Positions 34,203 through 46,082 of a stretch of DNA of 64,000 bases are shown here, piece after piece. The notes under the pieces were generated by a model. It was not told the origin of the DNA, did not search any database, and saw only the letters and a list, made by a program, of their open reading frames with translations. The stretch lies in the NCBI GenBank assembly GCA_000733355.1, contig JNVV01000070.1:8964-72963 (forward strand), in the 5' to 3' direction. The DNA is from Falciphora oryzae. Taxonomy: Eukaryota; Ascomycota; Sordariomycetes; Magnaporthales; Magnaporthaceae. Position numbers and translations under genes: made by a program. Position 1 is the first letter of the stretch. Each line of letters begins with the position of its first letter.

Positions 34203-35078
34203 ACGTGGTTCACCACAGAGTGAAACACCTTCAGCGAGTGAAACAATTAAAATCTCATACTAAATGCCGTTTTTTTCGATTAAATAACTCGCTCAATTTG
34301 CAGCTAAATTCTATCAAAATTAAAACAGTTAACGTGGTTCACAAGCGAGTGGAACACCCAAGCGAGTGGAACACCCAAGCGAGTGGAACACTTCAAAATC
34401 CCATACTAAACGCCGTTTTTTATACCTTTGCTAACTCGGCCAATTTAAGCCCAAATTTAACCAAATTTAAAAAGGTTATATTTAACTAAATTGGAAATTT
34501 AATTTAATTTTCTTGGATTTTTATTATTACCTTTTTAGGATTAGTTTACAATACTGTGTAATACACTGTGTACGATATGCAACTAACCCTAAAAGGGTAA
34601 TAATAAAAATCCAAGAAAATTAAATTAAATTCCCTATTTAGTTAAATATAACATTTTCAAATTTGGTTAAATTTGAGCTTAAATTGGCCGAGTTAGCAAA
34701 GGTATAAAAAACAGCGTTTAGTATGGGATTTTGAAGTGTTCCACTCGCTTGGGTGTTCCACTCGCTTGTGAATCACGTTATATTTAACTTTATAATGAAT
34801 ATAATTTGAATTTTCCGCATTTTTATTATTACTCCTTTTAGGTTAGTTCTCAACACTGTGTAATACACTGTGTACAATATGCAACTAACCTAAAAGGAGT
34901 AATAATAAAAATGCGGAAAATTCAAATTACATTTATTATAAAGTTAAATATAACTGTTTTAATTTTGGTAGAATTTAGCTGCAAATTGAGCGAGTTATTT
35001 AATCGAAAAAACGGCATTTAGTATGAGATTGTAACTGTTTCACTCGCTGAGGGTGTTTCACTCGGTGGTGAACCACGT
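34203..35078. mobile_element. Outer MITE containing an inner MITE
   Basis: Flanked by TA (34201-34202, 35079-35080) in G2. Left end ACGTGGTTCACCACAGAGTG, right end CACTCGGTGGTGAACCACGT, with GAGTGAAACA-type subterminal repeats. Without the insert it would be about 430 bp and palindromic. The inner MITE sits at 34332-34778. Confidence 0.9.
34332..34778. mobile_element. Inner MITE, 447 bp
   Basis: TA-flanked (34330-34331, 34779-34780). The left TIR has three copies of AAGCGAGTGGAACAC, the right TIR two. It is palindromic with the central ACACTGTGT repeat. It lies at the TTATATTTAAC site of the outer MITE. Confidence 0.9.
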
Positions 35079-35080
35079 TA

Positions 35081-36160
35081 GGTATTTCCAAACGGGGCTT
35101 TTTAACTACTGTTAACCTTTTAAACAAATTTATGCTCGCTGGATCCCGCTTTTATACGTCCCTAATCTATTTTTTTAGCGGCGTTAAAATCTCCTTTAGG
35201 GAGTCCGTAATTACGTTGCTTTTAAGCTAATCCAAAGCAATGCGTGCCTCCTAACGAGTAACAAATTGCATTTGTAAGGTATGGATAACCTTAAAAGCGT
35301 TTAGATCGTTAGCTAACGTAAGCTGTACCAAACGTACGCTATCCCGTTCGCTTCGCTAGTTAAAAATAAATTTTTTAAAAAATCGCTCGTTAGGTGCGCT
35401 TTTTGCGCTTACTGGCTAGGGAGGCTTATTAAGCGACGCTCTCTCGGTAGTATTTTTTACGTACTGCTTATAAACAAATACGTTTTATTCCCGACTCATT
35501 TTATTTAATAACGTCGGAAATTTTTTTTAATAAAAATTTCCTATCTTTCTTTCTAACCGTTTATATAATCCGGCCGGCGAAACGGAACGTCGGTTAGGTT
35601 TAAAAACTTTAGCCGGTATTTAATTTCGAAATCGTAAAGTGCTAATTGCAATAGCTAGCGTGCTTATTGTCCGTTTAAACGCTCCTGCTTTATAAAAGCT
35701 TTAAAGTTTTTATAATCCGAAAACACCTCTGTAACTTGCGCCTTTTTAAAATAATATCGCCAATAGCAAAAATTCCCTATTATTGTGAAAAGTTCCTTAT
35801 CGTACATAGGATACCGGGTTTCGGCACCTTTAAACTTTTGGAACCAGTAAGTTATAAAATGCTACTAGCCGTCGTGCTTTTGCAACAAAATGCCTGCTAT
35901 AGCAAAATCAGAAGCGTCCGTTTCAATCTGTAACGGTAAAATCGGGTCGTAATACTGCAGCATTAGTACGGTTGTAAACGCGTTAATTAAATTTTTAAAT
36001 GCTTGCTGTTAAAGCTCTTGCTAGTAATAGCCTATTTGGTTTAGTTTGCGTCCGTTTTTTATTCCTTGCAACAAGTTGTATAAAGGCTTCGCTATGCGGG
36101 AAAAGCCGTAAATAAACCGTTAATAAAAGTTGCAAAATTTTACAAAAATTTGGATATCCC
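35081..36160 (-). pseudogene. G2 RNase H / RT linker remnant
   Basis: Collinear with 54150-55230 of G3 on the reverse strand; includes the RNase H region (around 35640-35940). Stops throughout. Confidence 0.7.
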
Positions 36161-36162
36161 TA

Positions 36163-36602
36163 ACGTGGTTCACCACCGAGTCGCGCAAACCACCGAGTCG
36201 CGCACTTCAAAATCACGTGTTAAACGCGATTTTCGACACCTTTAATAACTCGGCCAATTTAAGACTAAATTTAACCAAATTTAAACAGGTTATATTTAAC
36301 TAAATCGTAAACAAAATTTATTTTTCTTAGATTTTTATAAATTTTTATTATCACCTTTTTAAGGTAATATGCATATTTTACACAGTATATTACAAAGTGT
36401 TTCGAACTAACCTCAAAGGGGGAATAATAAAAATCTAAGAAAATTAAATTAAATTTACTACGTAGTTAAATGTAACCTATTAAAATTTAGTTAAATTTGG
36501 GCTTAAATTGGCCGAGTTAGCAAGGGTATCGAAAATCGCGTTTAATATGGAATTTCGAAGTGCGCGACTCGGTGGTTTGCGCGACTCGGTGGTGAACCAC
36601 GT
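36163..36602. mobile_element. MITE C, 440 bp, complete
   Basis: Best complete copy of the family: TA at 36161-36162 and 36603-36604, TIR ACGTGGTTCACCACCGAG with a second CACCGAGTCGCGCA, arms of about 200 bp forming an imperfect palindrome, no coding capacity. Confidence 0.9.
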
Positions 36603-36604
36603 TA

Positions 36605-36710
36605 TACGTACGAAATAAGTAGTTAATTTATTTGCGAACGATTTAAATACGCGCAGAATCCATTTTAAACCTTCCGGTATTAACGATAAAATTTAGGAAT
36701 TTAAGCTTTT
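36605..36710 (-). pseudogene. G2 RT fragment, left of junction
   Basis: Reverse strand reads LKFLNFIVNTGRFKMDSARI, matching FLGFIINTKGLKMD of the G1 RT. It ends at the X LTR (TGTTAAAAG at 36711). Confidence 0.8.
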
Positions 36711-36724
36711 TGTTAAAAGAACTA

Positions 36725-38586
36725 ACGTGGTTTACCAGCGAGTCGGTCAAACCACCGAGTCGATCAATTCTGGTCGCGACGCGACGCGTTAACTTTCCAC
36801 CCAAACATTTTAACACCTGCGCAATGGATTCGCAATCCAAAGAATCCAAAGTGCTCTTTGCCTTACTGGCAATTGAAAACGATTCGAAAATTAGCATACG
36901 TGCCGCAGCGAAGCTTTACAATGTTCCTTATTTTACGCTTAACGACCGACGCCGCGGCCGGATTGTTCGATGCGACAACATACCCAAATCCCGGAAATTG
37001 ACGGAATCCGAAAAGGAGGCGCTTGTTAAATACATATTCGAATTGGATTTTCGCGCATTCCCTCCCCGGCCTTTTGGTGTTGAAAATATAGCCAACCGAT
37101 TGCTTGCCGAACGCGACGCGGGTACCGTTGGGACCAATTGGGTCGCGAGGTTCGTTAAGCGCCGCCCGGAGCTCGGTACGCGCTGGATTTGAAAATACGA
37201 CTACCAAAGGGCTAAGTGCGAAAATCTCAAGCTCGTTTTTGCGTGGTTCGACCTTGTGCGGAACACTGTGGCCAAATATGGCATCCAGGATGACGATATC
37301 TACAATTTCGACGAAACCGGCTTCCTTATGGGCATAATCGCGGCCGTTATGGTCATTACAACATCGGAAGGCCGTAGCAAAGCAAAGCTGGTTCAACCTA
37401 GCAATCGGGAATGGGCTACAGTTATCCAAAGGGTTAATTGTTGCGGTTAAGCGATCCCCCCTTTCATTATCGTTAAAGGGCAATACCATTTAGCCAATTG
37501 GTATTCCGGAACCGACCTTTTACGCAATTGGGTTATCGCAACGAGCGCTAATGGGTGGATTACGAACGAGCTCGGTTTGGAATGGATCCGGCATTTCGAT
37601 AAACACATTGCAGCTCGTTTTACGGGGTCCCATCGTTTGTTAGTGCTGGACGGACACGAAAGCCACCATTCGACGGATTTCGAGCTCTATTGCCAGGAAT
37701 ATAATATTATTACGCTTTGCATGTTTCCGCATTCGTTTTACTTCTTTTAGCCGCTTGACGTTGGGTGCTTTAGCCTATTGAAAAAGGCGTACGGTCGACA
37801 AATCGAGGACCTGATGAGGTCGCACGTTAACTACGTGACCAAAGTCGAGTTCTTTTCGGCGTTTAAAGCGGCATTTTTTAACTTTATAACCAAAGAAAAC
37901 ATCCAAAAAGGCTTTTAAGGAGCTGGCCTTACTCCTTTCAACCCGGATTCGGTTTTGGAAAAGCTGGATGTGAGGCTACGGATTCCAACCCCCCTAAGGA
38001 CGCCCCTGAACGACCCCGAACTTTAGACTTCCAAAACGCCCCGGATAGCTAGGGAAGCAACTTCGCAATCCGAACATATTAAAACTCGGATCTCCAATTA
38101 CTAAAGCAGCTTTCCGATATTTATGCTAGCGGCTATGGACCAATTTGCGAAAGGGGCAAGGGCAATCATGCATCGGGTCAACCTTTTGGAAGAAAAGTGC
38201 TCCAAATTACGAAGGGCGAACGAAGCACTAAGCAAACGCCGGAGGGCCAAAAAAACACGTGTCCGATTTGGAGGGTTACTTACCATCGACGAGGTACGAG
38301 ATGTTTTAAACTAGCAGGAGCTGGATGGATAGTTACAGCAAAAAATGCGCGACCATAGGGTTTAGGAAAGGAGGGCGACAACGACTCGTCGGCGATGTGG
38401 CACGTGCGGCAAAACCGGACATAATGCGCGCACCTATTAGGAAGAAGTAGAAATGTTTGATGTATACAGTTCTAAGTAGTTTAAATGGATTGCTGGCGTT
38501 GTTGGGTTGGCATGCGAGTTAATTGTCGAGTAGTCGGGTTTAAGTGATCGACTCGGTGGTTTGACCGACTCGCTGGTGAACCACGT
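36725..38586 (+). mobile_element. Pogo-like transposon copy g (decayed)
   Basis: 1862 bp, TA at 36723-36724 and 38587-38588. TIR motifs are GAGTCGGTCAAA / GAGTCGATCA. The transposase starts at about 36825 (MDSQSKESKVLFALLAIEND) and is collinear with the intact copy to the zinc knuckle (about 38398-38440), but has more than ten stops. All three catalytic positions can still be traced (NFDETGFLMG, VLDGHES, PLDVG). Confidence 0.9.
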
Positions 38587-39151
38587 TAATGTATTTAGCT
38601 TAGATTGGGTGCATAGGCCCAACCTACCCTATACTACCCTTACTGGATTATCTACCCTGTACTGTTGTGGGGTTGTGCACAGGAGTAGCGGGCAGGGCTT
38701 ATAGCGTACTCGGGGGTGGCTTGCAGCATCTACAGCGCTTACTGAAAGCCTGAAGGTAGCTTGTAGCCCCTATAGGATGCCTAAGCACCCAAGTCAGCCG
38801 TTGTGGGTCACACTGACTCGCCTACCCTGCACATCTACCCTGTACAGAATTAGTCAGGAGTTAATTTGCACAAGTTAGAATTGGAAGCCCAACGCGGAGA
38901 TGGGTTTGGTGGCCGTGGGTCGATTTTTTGGAAATCCCATAGTCTCAGTGGCTCTAACTCAACCCACAAAAAGGGAACCCACCTCCGGTGGGTTGTGGCT
39001 CGCCAAGTGGCTTAGTCGCAAGTCACTAGCCCGTGCACTTGTATTGTGGGGCCACAGACTTTTTTTAGTTTGAGTCTAAGACCGCATGGTGATTTTCTAC
39101 CGTTGGTTTTGGAAACCTCCACACAAAACGAAAATATCAAAAAAAGCACTC

Positions 39152-39452
39152 TGTTGGATTGCACTGGCCTGTGCAGGCAATCGGCAGAGCCCAGAGAGAG
39201 TCGGATCCTCCGGTCCCGTGATCTCTGATCACGGGATCCGATGACCCGCAAGCCTGCGGAGGCTGGGAGCAGGGGAAGGCCCCTTTGGTGATCAGGATCG
39301 TGTATATATAGCCTCCCTTCTGCTCCCTCTCTGGCAGATAGGTTCCTTTCCTCTTCGTGCACAATAGATTATGATTCCTCTGATATAAGGGATCATTGTT
39401 CACCCTGTTTTGGAGATCTCCGAGCCCACAGGAGTACATACTCCTACCAACA
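39152..39452 (+). repeat. Solo LTR W
   Basis: 301 bp, TGTTGG...CCAACA, with perfect target duplication CACTC (39147-39151, 39453-39457). GC-rich and nearly identical to the LTRs of W, so probably recent. Confidence 0.95.
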
Positions 39453-39779
39453 CACTCCAAAATATCTTCATAAAAGCCGACTTTTGCTAATCTCAAACCA
39501 TATGTTAGAAGTAAGCTCGAAATTCCGCATTTAATAGTGTTTTTTGTTTTTTTGCATCTCGATCATAAACACTTTTTTTAACCGCTTAGGTGCATTTTCG
39601 TTGGTTTTGGGAATCGCCTTTCCAGCGACCCCCATGCCAAATCTACCATTAATGATGTCCGCGGCCCCAAATTTGGAGTTGGGGATCTCCTGGCCATTGG
39701 CTCGCCCAAACAATTTGTTTTATTTGCTTACGGCCATTTCTTAAAGCAAAAACCTTGCAGATGAGCAGGTTGATAATGC

Positions 39780-41995
39780 GCTTTTCCGCTAAGTCATTGC
39801 TAAATTGTACGAGTATACTTTACGCGCATAGGATACCTTATTGCAAAAGCGGTTTTTAAAAGCTATCATTACGTTTTTTTTAAATCAGGGGGCGCCAGCG
39901 CATCGGGAACCGCGTATTCCAAAGCCTGACCAGATCGAATGTATCCGGCGTATCGTTTATAAACTAGGGGATACAATCCTTATTGCTAAAATAGGATATG
40001 GCAAAAGCATTATGTTCCAAGCCGTATTTGTTATTAGGAATAAGCATATTACTATCCAGATCGTCCCGTTTAGCAAGTTGGGGGACGAATAAGCAGAAGT
40101 GGTTGCAGGTTTCCCCTTCGCCAACCCCATCCTTATCGACCAAACCACACGCAAAGTATTCCATTTCCCAAATATAAATATAGGAAAAGATATATTAACA
40201 TCCCTTTGCAGGACGCAAACATTTGGAACTACCAAAAAGCGACGCAATACACATATATTCTCCTCGGCCTTAAGCAAGCTACAGATTCTCGGTTCCTTTC
40301 CCTCCTCCGCCACCCCGAATTTAGCCAGCACATCGCCTTTTTAGCCATCGACGAGCTCTATACCGTCCATTAGTGGAAAGATTTCCGCACGTCCTACCCT
40401 AATTTGCATTTAATCCGAACCGCGATCCTTATAGCCATCCCATTTTTTGGGTGCACTGTTACATTAACCGAAAAAGCAAAGGATTTTGTCCTTTCCCATG
40501 CCGGCTTCCGTTAGTTCGGCCCAGGCGAGCATCAATTCCGAATTATCCGCACGTTTATTAATAGGCCGGACATATCTATCGTCCTACAAGCTTTAAAAAG
40601 AAATAAGCTAAGCAACGATTACCAGCCTTTGTTCTTTTTTTTAAGCCACGTCCGGCTATACAATTTGATCCAAAGCATCCCTAAAACCATTATTTACATA
40701 AACAACAGGTTTGAGCTCGTGGCTGCCCGCCATGCTCTTTTCTAACACCTCACTTCCCAAAAAGTTGATAGGGCTACTGCAGTCCGCACCATTGGCATTT
40801 ACAATTCCCTTACCCCACCAACAAATTAACGCCTTTTGTATAACACGTTTAGGCGCACCGATTCTCCTATCCGTATTATCCTAGCTACCGTATCTTTAAG
40901 TATAGGAATGGATATTCCAAACGTAATGCGCGTGGTGCAATTCAAAGCACCGATTTCATTAGACGTATCAGATTTGTTACAGCGGTTCGGCAGGGCGTCC
41001 CGATCCGATGTGGGGCAGGGTACCGTTTATTTTTTTGCCCCCTATTGGTATTTTGACACCTAAAGCACTGCGGTCCCTAAAAAGACGAAACCTAAACGGG
41101 GCTCCAAAAAAACCCATATTCCTGCTTTATCCAACAGTTTGCGCTTCGAATTGGCAGAATCTGGTACAAATACAAATACAAACGAATCACAATTGTCTGG
41201 CTCCGACTACTTACAAACGCGATTCTCCATTCTCGACGTGGAATCCAGCATAGCCGGGGGACATTTGTCCTCCATCACAAACGACGAAGTTAACGAAAAA
41301 CTGGGCATTTTTTTAGGGAAATAACACAACCACTGGACCCAAAAAAATCAGCGCCGGCGCGCGAAACTAAAGGCCGAACATCCCGAAATGTTCAAATTCG
41401 CTAATACCAGGTGCTTTAAGCAGGAGATGCTCGATTTGCTGCAAAAGGTGCAGCTGTTTAACGTCCAGCACACACTTTGCTACAACGCATATTACCACGA
41501 ACTTGGACGACTCCCTCCGGTAACAACCATTGCGAAAAAAGACAAAAGCGTACATAGGCATACCAAAAAATGGTTTATTTACAAAAAGTTAATGTTATTC
41601 GCTTTTGAACTCGCGATTTACATTATCGCCCCTAACGACGACCGATGGTTTAACCTCCCCGGCGAATGGATGCTAGAACCTGCCATCGCCGTAAAACTCA
41701 GTCTATTTATTAAAACATCCCGCACAACCATCCGGGATATCCACGACCTGTGCCGACGGGTACCGGCCATTGGGGGGGATACATGCCAGCACTGGTTGGA
41801 GGCTTACGGCTAGCTACTGGTACAAGAATGCGAAGCTATCAAAGCTAGGGGCATGGCAGTATACGCCGAATACCAAACTAACAAACGCAAAAAGATCGAC
41901 GTCGGGGCTTCACAGCCTAAAGGGGCAACCGCAAAAGGGAAACGTACTTTGGTATTTCTAAAAAACCCCGAACCATCGGCCTCATTTAAAAGACA
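39780..41995 (+). pseudogene. RecQ-type helicase of the 38941-46093 element
   Basis: Superfamily-2 helicase motifs in order: Walker A region ILIAKIGYGKSIMFQ (about 39980-40020), DExH-like FLAIDELYTVH followed by WKDFR (about 40340-40395), YINNR (about 40700), and motif V/VI LATVSLSIGMDIPNV and LLQRFGRASR (40880-41010). A C-terminal region without obvious zinc ligands runs to about 41990 (FNVQHTLCYNAYYHEL, MLEPAIAVKLSLFIKTSRTT). RecQ enzymes unwind DNA 3'-5'; telomere-linked RecQ genes are frequent in ascomycetes. Several TAA/TAG stops and frameshifts (e.g. after 40090, at 40371, 40741, 40829, 41322) make it non-functional. Confidence 0.75.
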
Positions 41996-43476
41996 ATGAT
42001 TTTACCAGCGACTGCTGTATTTAGTGGGCCTTTGTCCAAAGGCGACTGCACGGCCTGTCGAATTTTGTCCCAATCCTTATAGATTTAGGGGCTAGCCTAA
42101 TTCCTATTCGTTTGTTCTATTATTTTCGTTCCCCCCTAAATAATATCCCCGGTCGCCCTCCCGATTTTCGATAATTATGTTAGCTACCCCCTTTTCGGCA
42201 TCTGCTAGCCTTTGCTGGGAAAAAATATCAACGGGCTGCACGATGTTGCGGTTAAAAGCTTTTAGTTTGCCATTGTGCATATATTTGATCCCGTTTGCGA
42301 ATAATGCCGGGGCGTCGAACTCGGAATCCTGCTTCGCCTGGTCGTATCTGCTACCCCATCCATTGTTAATAAATAAACACGCATATTGCATAACGTTTTG
42401 CTTGGTAGACGCTACGGTATGTTTGGTATTATTATACTGGCCAAACGCAAATTTTAATGCTTTGCGTATTACTGCTCCCAAAGGTCCAAAGGTAGCGCAA
42501 TCTTTAAACGTAGCTCAAATGTCGTGGGTCGAGTTTTTATTGTATTTAATGTCGAAAGAAAACGCCTTGTTAAAGTGCTTAATAGCGAAATCGATAGCTT
42601 TAAATCCATTGCCAGCCGTAATGCAACGAATAAGGCCTAACCGAAAGATAGCTGTGCGGAGTGGCTCGTCTGTAACTTTTGGATGTATAAGCCAAGCTAA
42701 ATATAGCATTTCTGGACCGTAGTTTTTGGCTTTGCACCCATAAAAAAAGAAGATAAGGAGGGGAATATATTGTTAGAAGATACCGAAATCCCCTTATCGT
42801 ACAGCTTCGTTAACAATCCAAAGCAGCTGTATAGCCTGGAAGTACCGACTCTGTGACCGGAAAGGGATGTTAACGGGACTGTTCGTATTAGGGTTCCGTC
42901 CTGCAATAGCAAATGCTAAAAACGTCTCCTTATCGACCCTAGTTTGGAAGGATTCGATATATTCCGGGAAAGCGGAGGCAAACGCTTTTTATACGGCGGA
43001 TGGGATAAGTCCCTGCCCTTTAAAGAGTTTGCCATCCTTTTAAAGTACGCTTATGCTTATAGCAAAGACGCGTGCACGGTAGCTGTCTTGGAGGAATCGA
43101 AGCGCGTGGTAAAACTTTAGCTTAGAATTAGATATCTTTTAACCACGGCCGAAGCCCAGGATATCGGCTTTAATTAAAGGATAAAACTCTTTCCAAACGT
43201 AGTGGATAAAATTGATTTGGACGTAGAAAAAGGCAGGGATTGGAAGGAGCCATTGCTTGCGGTTAAAAGGTGTAATACATTCGATATTAGCGGATTAGAT
43301 ATATCTAATAAAGGATGTTGTTTTTTAGTCGCTATGGAATAGGATAAGGACGTTGTTGTAATCAAATGTGCCGGGTTTAAAACCTAAAATCCCCTGGAAA
43401 AATTGTTTATAAACCCAAAAAACACCGCCAAGCTCGCCCTCGCTTTCCATAATAGCTAGGGTTTGGATAATATAGG

Positions 43477-44165
43477 TGTTAAAAGAACTAATGTATTTAG
43501 CCTAGGTTGGGTGCATAGGCCCAACCTACCATGTACTACTCTTATTAGATTATCTACCCTGTACTGTTGTGGGGTTGTGCACAGGAGTAGCAGGCAGGGC
43601 TTATAGCGTACCCGGGGGTGGCTTACAGCATCTACAGCGCTTACCGAAAGCCTGAAGGTGGCCTGTAGCCCCTGTAGGATGCCTAAGCACCCAAGTCAGC
43701 CGTTGTGGGTCGCACTGACTCGCCTACCCTGCACATCTACTCTGCACAGAATTGGTCAGGAGTCAATTTGCACAAGTTAGAATTGGAGGCCCAACGCGGA
43801 GATGAGTTTGGTGGCCGTGGGTCGATTTTTTGGAAATCCCACACAAAATAATTTTTCGGAAAATCGCTCGCGGCACCGGAAGCCCCCACGGCGGAGAACC
43901 CGCGGGATCGATGTCGGTGGGTATATGAGGGAANNNNNNNNNNNNNNNNNNNNNNNNNNNNNNNNNNNNNNNNNNNNNNNNNNNNNNNNNNNNNNNNNNN
44001 NNNNNNNNNNNNNNNNNNNNNNNNNNNNNNNNNNNNNACCCACTAAGCTTGGGGCCCCGACAGCGCTATTTATAGCGCCTGTCAGGGCCCAATCCAACTA
44101 ACCGAGACCCTGCTGGCCACTGTGACTGCGCTGCAAATCCCCGATTTGACCTCCCAATATTAATA
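43477..44165 (+). repeat. Solo LTR X copy 2, with sequence gap
   Basis: Starts TGTTAAAAGAACTAATG and ends AATATTAATA, with target duplication ATAGG (43472-43476 and 44166-44170). It interrupts the DUF6589-like gene. The 104 Ns at 43934-44037 fall just after the TATA box; copy 1 has only about 41 bp there. Confidence 0.85.
43934..44037. other. Assembly gap (104 N)
   Basis: Unknown bases inside LTR X copy 2. By comparison with copy 1 the true content should be close to 41 bp. Confidence 0.95.
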
Positions 44166-44811
44166 ATAGGACTTTGGGGTGTTAACACGAAAAACGTTAG
44201 GGAATTGGCAAACAAAAAACCTGTCGGTATATGTGCCTTTGAAAAGGTGGTGCAGCACCTCATGCCGGAAAAGGTATTAGGAGCATATCGGTTTCGCAAT
44301 AAAAAAGGCTAACATATATAGGCTTCGGAGCCACTCCAACTTAAACGGCATTATAGCATGCCATTGTAATTGGGTATAACGGACGATATCGGGGCTCCCG
44401 ATAGCGAAGCAGGTGGTGATGTTTCGCATAACGTTTTTGCGGCCTTGTCTAAGGTTTTGGACACGGTCCATAAAGTTAAAGTTATCGTAAACAAATATCA
44501 AATTGGGGTTAAGGGCAATACGCTAGATATTTTTTTATAAAAAAAGGCATATTAATACAAAAGATAAAATCGGTTATTATTTAGTTGGCAAACGTATTAT
44601 AGCCCTATCGACCATAGAAGTTATTTGGTTTTTAGTAACCCTATAAGAGGAGTTGACCCCGAACTTTAAAAAAACATTTATCACCCGTTGCGGAACGCTA
44701 CTGTTTACCTAATAAATCCCAAAGACCCGCCCTAAATAGTTGCTTTTTTTAAGCACCCGCGCGTGTGCTATAATACTTGCAATCATATAACGGGGGCTAA
44801 GGTTTGTGGCT

Positions 44812-44941
44812 GTAGTTGTTGCCGCCCCTCCAAATGTTGCTGCCCCTCCAGGTGTCGCTGCCCCTCCAGGGGTCGCTGCCACTCCAGGGGTCGCCGCCCC
44901 ACCTAAGGTAACTATCCCCCTTAGGGTCGCCGCCCCTTTAG
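44812..44941 (-). repeat. 18-bp minisatellite, about 7 units
   Basis: Units of the type GGTGTCGCTGCCCCTCCA; on the minus strand they encode a hexapeptide repeat close to Gly-Gly-Ala-Ala-Thr-Pro in the N-terminal part of the DUF6589-like protein. The last units are degenerate. Confidence 0.8.
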
Positions 44942-45967
44942 GTGTAGGTTTGGGGGTTTAACGGTTAGGGCCATAGGAGTCCCAATCGGCTCGGGTATTA
45001 ACCATAACAGTAGTGAGCAACTAGTTAAGCAGGGGCGCATGTTTTTAAAGGCGGGAGTCGCATTGCAACAGCTGGTTTTATACCCAGGAAACGTCGCAAA
45101 TATCTTTGGCGGTGCAAAGGGCGTCTCCTTTACTAAACTGTGCCGGGTCGAAGTTGTCGAACGGGCTAAACGCGGCAAAAGCGTTAAGCTTTCGGCGGAT
45201 AAAGGCGTAGTACGTATTTGAAAGCGCGCTTTCGCCGTCGAGCAGGATCTGGATGCCAGTTTCGGAAAAAGCATACTAAACGTCGGGGTTTTGCAAACAG
45301 GAGCGGAATTGGGAAAGGCGAAGTCCATTGCGTCTGCCATCGGTGCGACGCTAACACGCCCATTGTTTAAAAAATTTGGGGAACGAAAATTATGGCTTTA
45401 AACTGCGCCAAAACTGCAGCGTTTCTTGTACCAGGTCATAGGTCGGGGAGTCGGGCTCTTTTAGGGGGTCGGAATCGTCGTCAAATGGATAGGAGTGGCG
45501 GGGCTTTTGGAAGGACGCGGGGGCCCCTAAACGGCGAGCTGTTTGTAGGCGGGAATTCCGCGCCGCTAAAGGTGAATCGAAAGCAGCCGGCCGAAACGTT
45601 AAGTAGGGGAAAAGGTTCGAAGGCGTATCATTGCCGTCGCTTTCGTCGTCGGAGTCGGAGTCGGAGTCGGAGTCGGCCGGTGGGAGAGGTGGGGATATTG
45701 CCAAAATCGTGAGATCCGATGTGGGAAACGTGGCATTAGGAGCCGGTTGCGGCGGTTAATCGGAAAGGAAAGCCGGTAATAAAGAAAAAAAAAAGGAAAC
45801 GATATGGCGATAACGCCTAAAATTTCGATTTTCGTAGGCGCAAATTCTAAATAGAAACCGGTAGGCACGAATTGCGTAATGTGGTGGAGGAAAGGAGAAT
45901 GGTAATTTTGGTAGATTGGAGGCTGGGTGGGATTTCAAAATCGCATGCTACTTTTCGCACTATGCGA

Positions 45968-46082
45968 CCTCAGACCAGATGGCGGCGAAGTTGTGTGGGG
46001 ATTGTGATTGGCTGAATTAATAATGTGGCTGGATGTGGAGAAAAAGTGACTTGTGTGACCTTCGCCCCTCATCTGGTCTGAG
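45968..46082. repeat. Subterminal inverted repeat at right end of RecQ/DUF6589 element
   Basis: CTCAGACCAGATG (45968-45980) pairs with CATCTGGTCTGAG (46070-46082), with further pairing of GGCGAAG against CTTCGCC, over a loop of roughly 70-90 bp. It abuts the TIR. Confidence 0.75.

Larger units (their letters stand above)
42104..45704 (-). pseudogene. DUF6589-like protein of the 38941-46093 element
   Basis: Reverse strand, split by solo LTR X. The N terminus is acidic (SDSDSDSDDESDG, about 45655), then a helix-rich part with ARVLKKSNYLG and VPQRVINVFLKFGV, the landmark IFVYDNFNFMDRVQ (about 44460-44501), and after X the C-terminal FKAIDFAIKHFN, KYNKNSTHD (about 42520-42550) and GAVIRKALKFAFG, NNTKHTVAS (about 42400-42480). 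The DNFNFxDxV and LKYxKNSTHD landmarks are, from memory, typical of fungal DUF6589 proteins, whose function is unknown. A transposase role is inference from its place in a TIR element. Multiple stops and frameshifts. Confidence 0.6.

Noticed and set aside
36863..37489. 208-codon minus-strand frame
   Set aside because: Antisense of pogo copy g; the plus strand carries the transposase motifs.
42177..42722. 181-codon plus-strand frame
   Set aside because: It overlaps the minus-strand DUF6589-like reading, whose motifs (NSTHD, NNTKH) are protein-like; the plus frame is Cys/Leu-rich shadow sequence.
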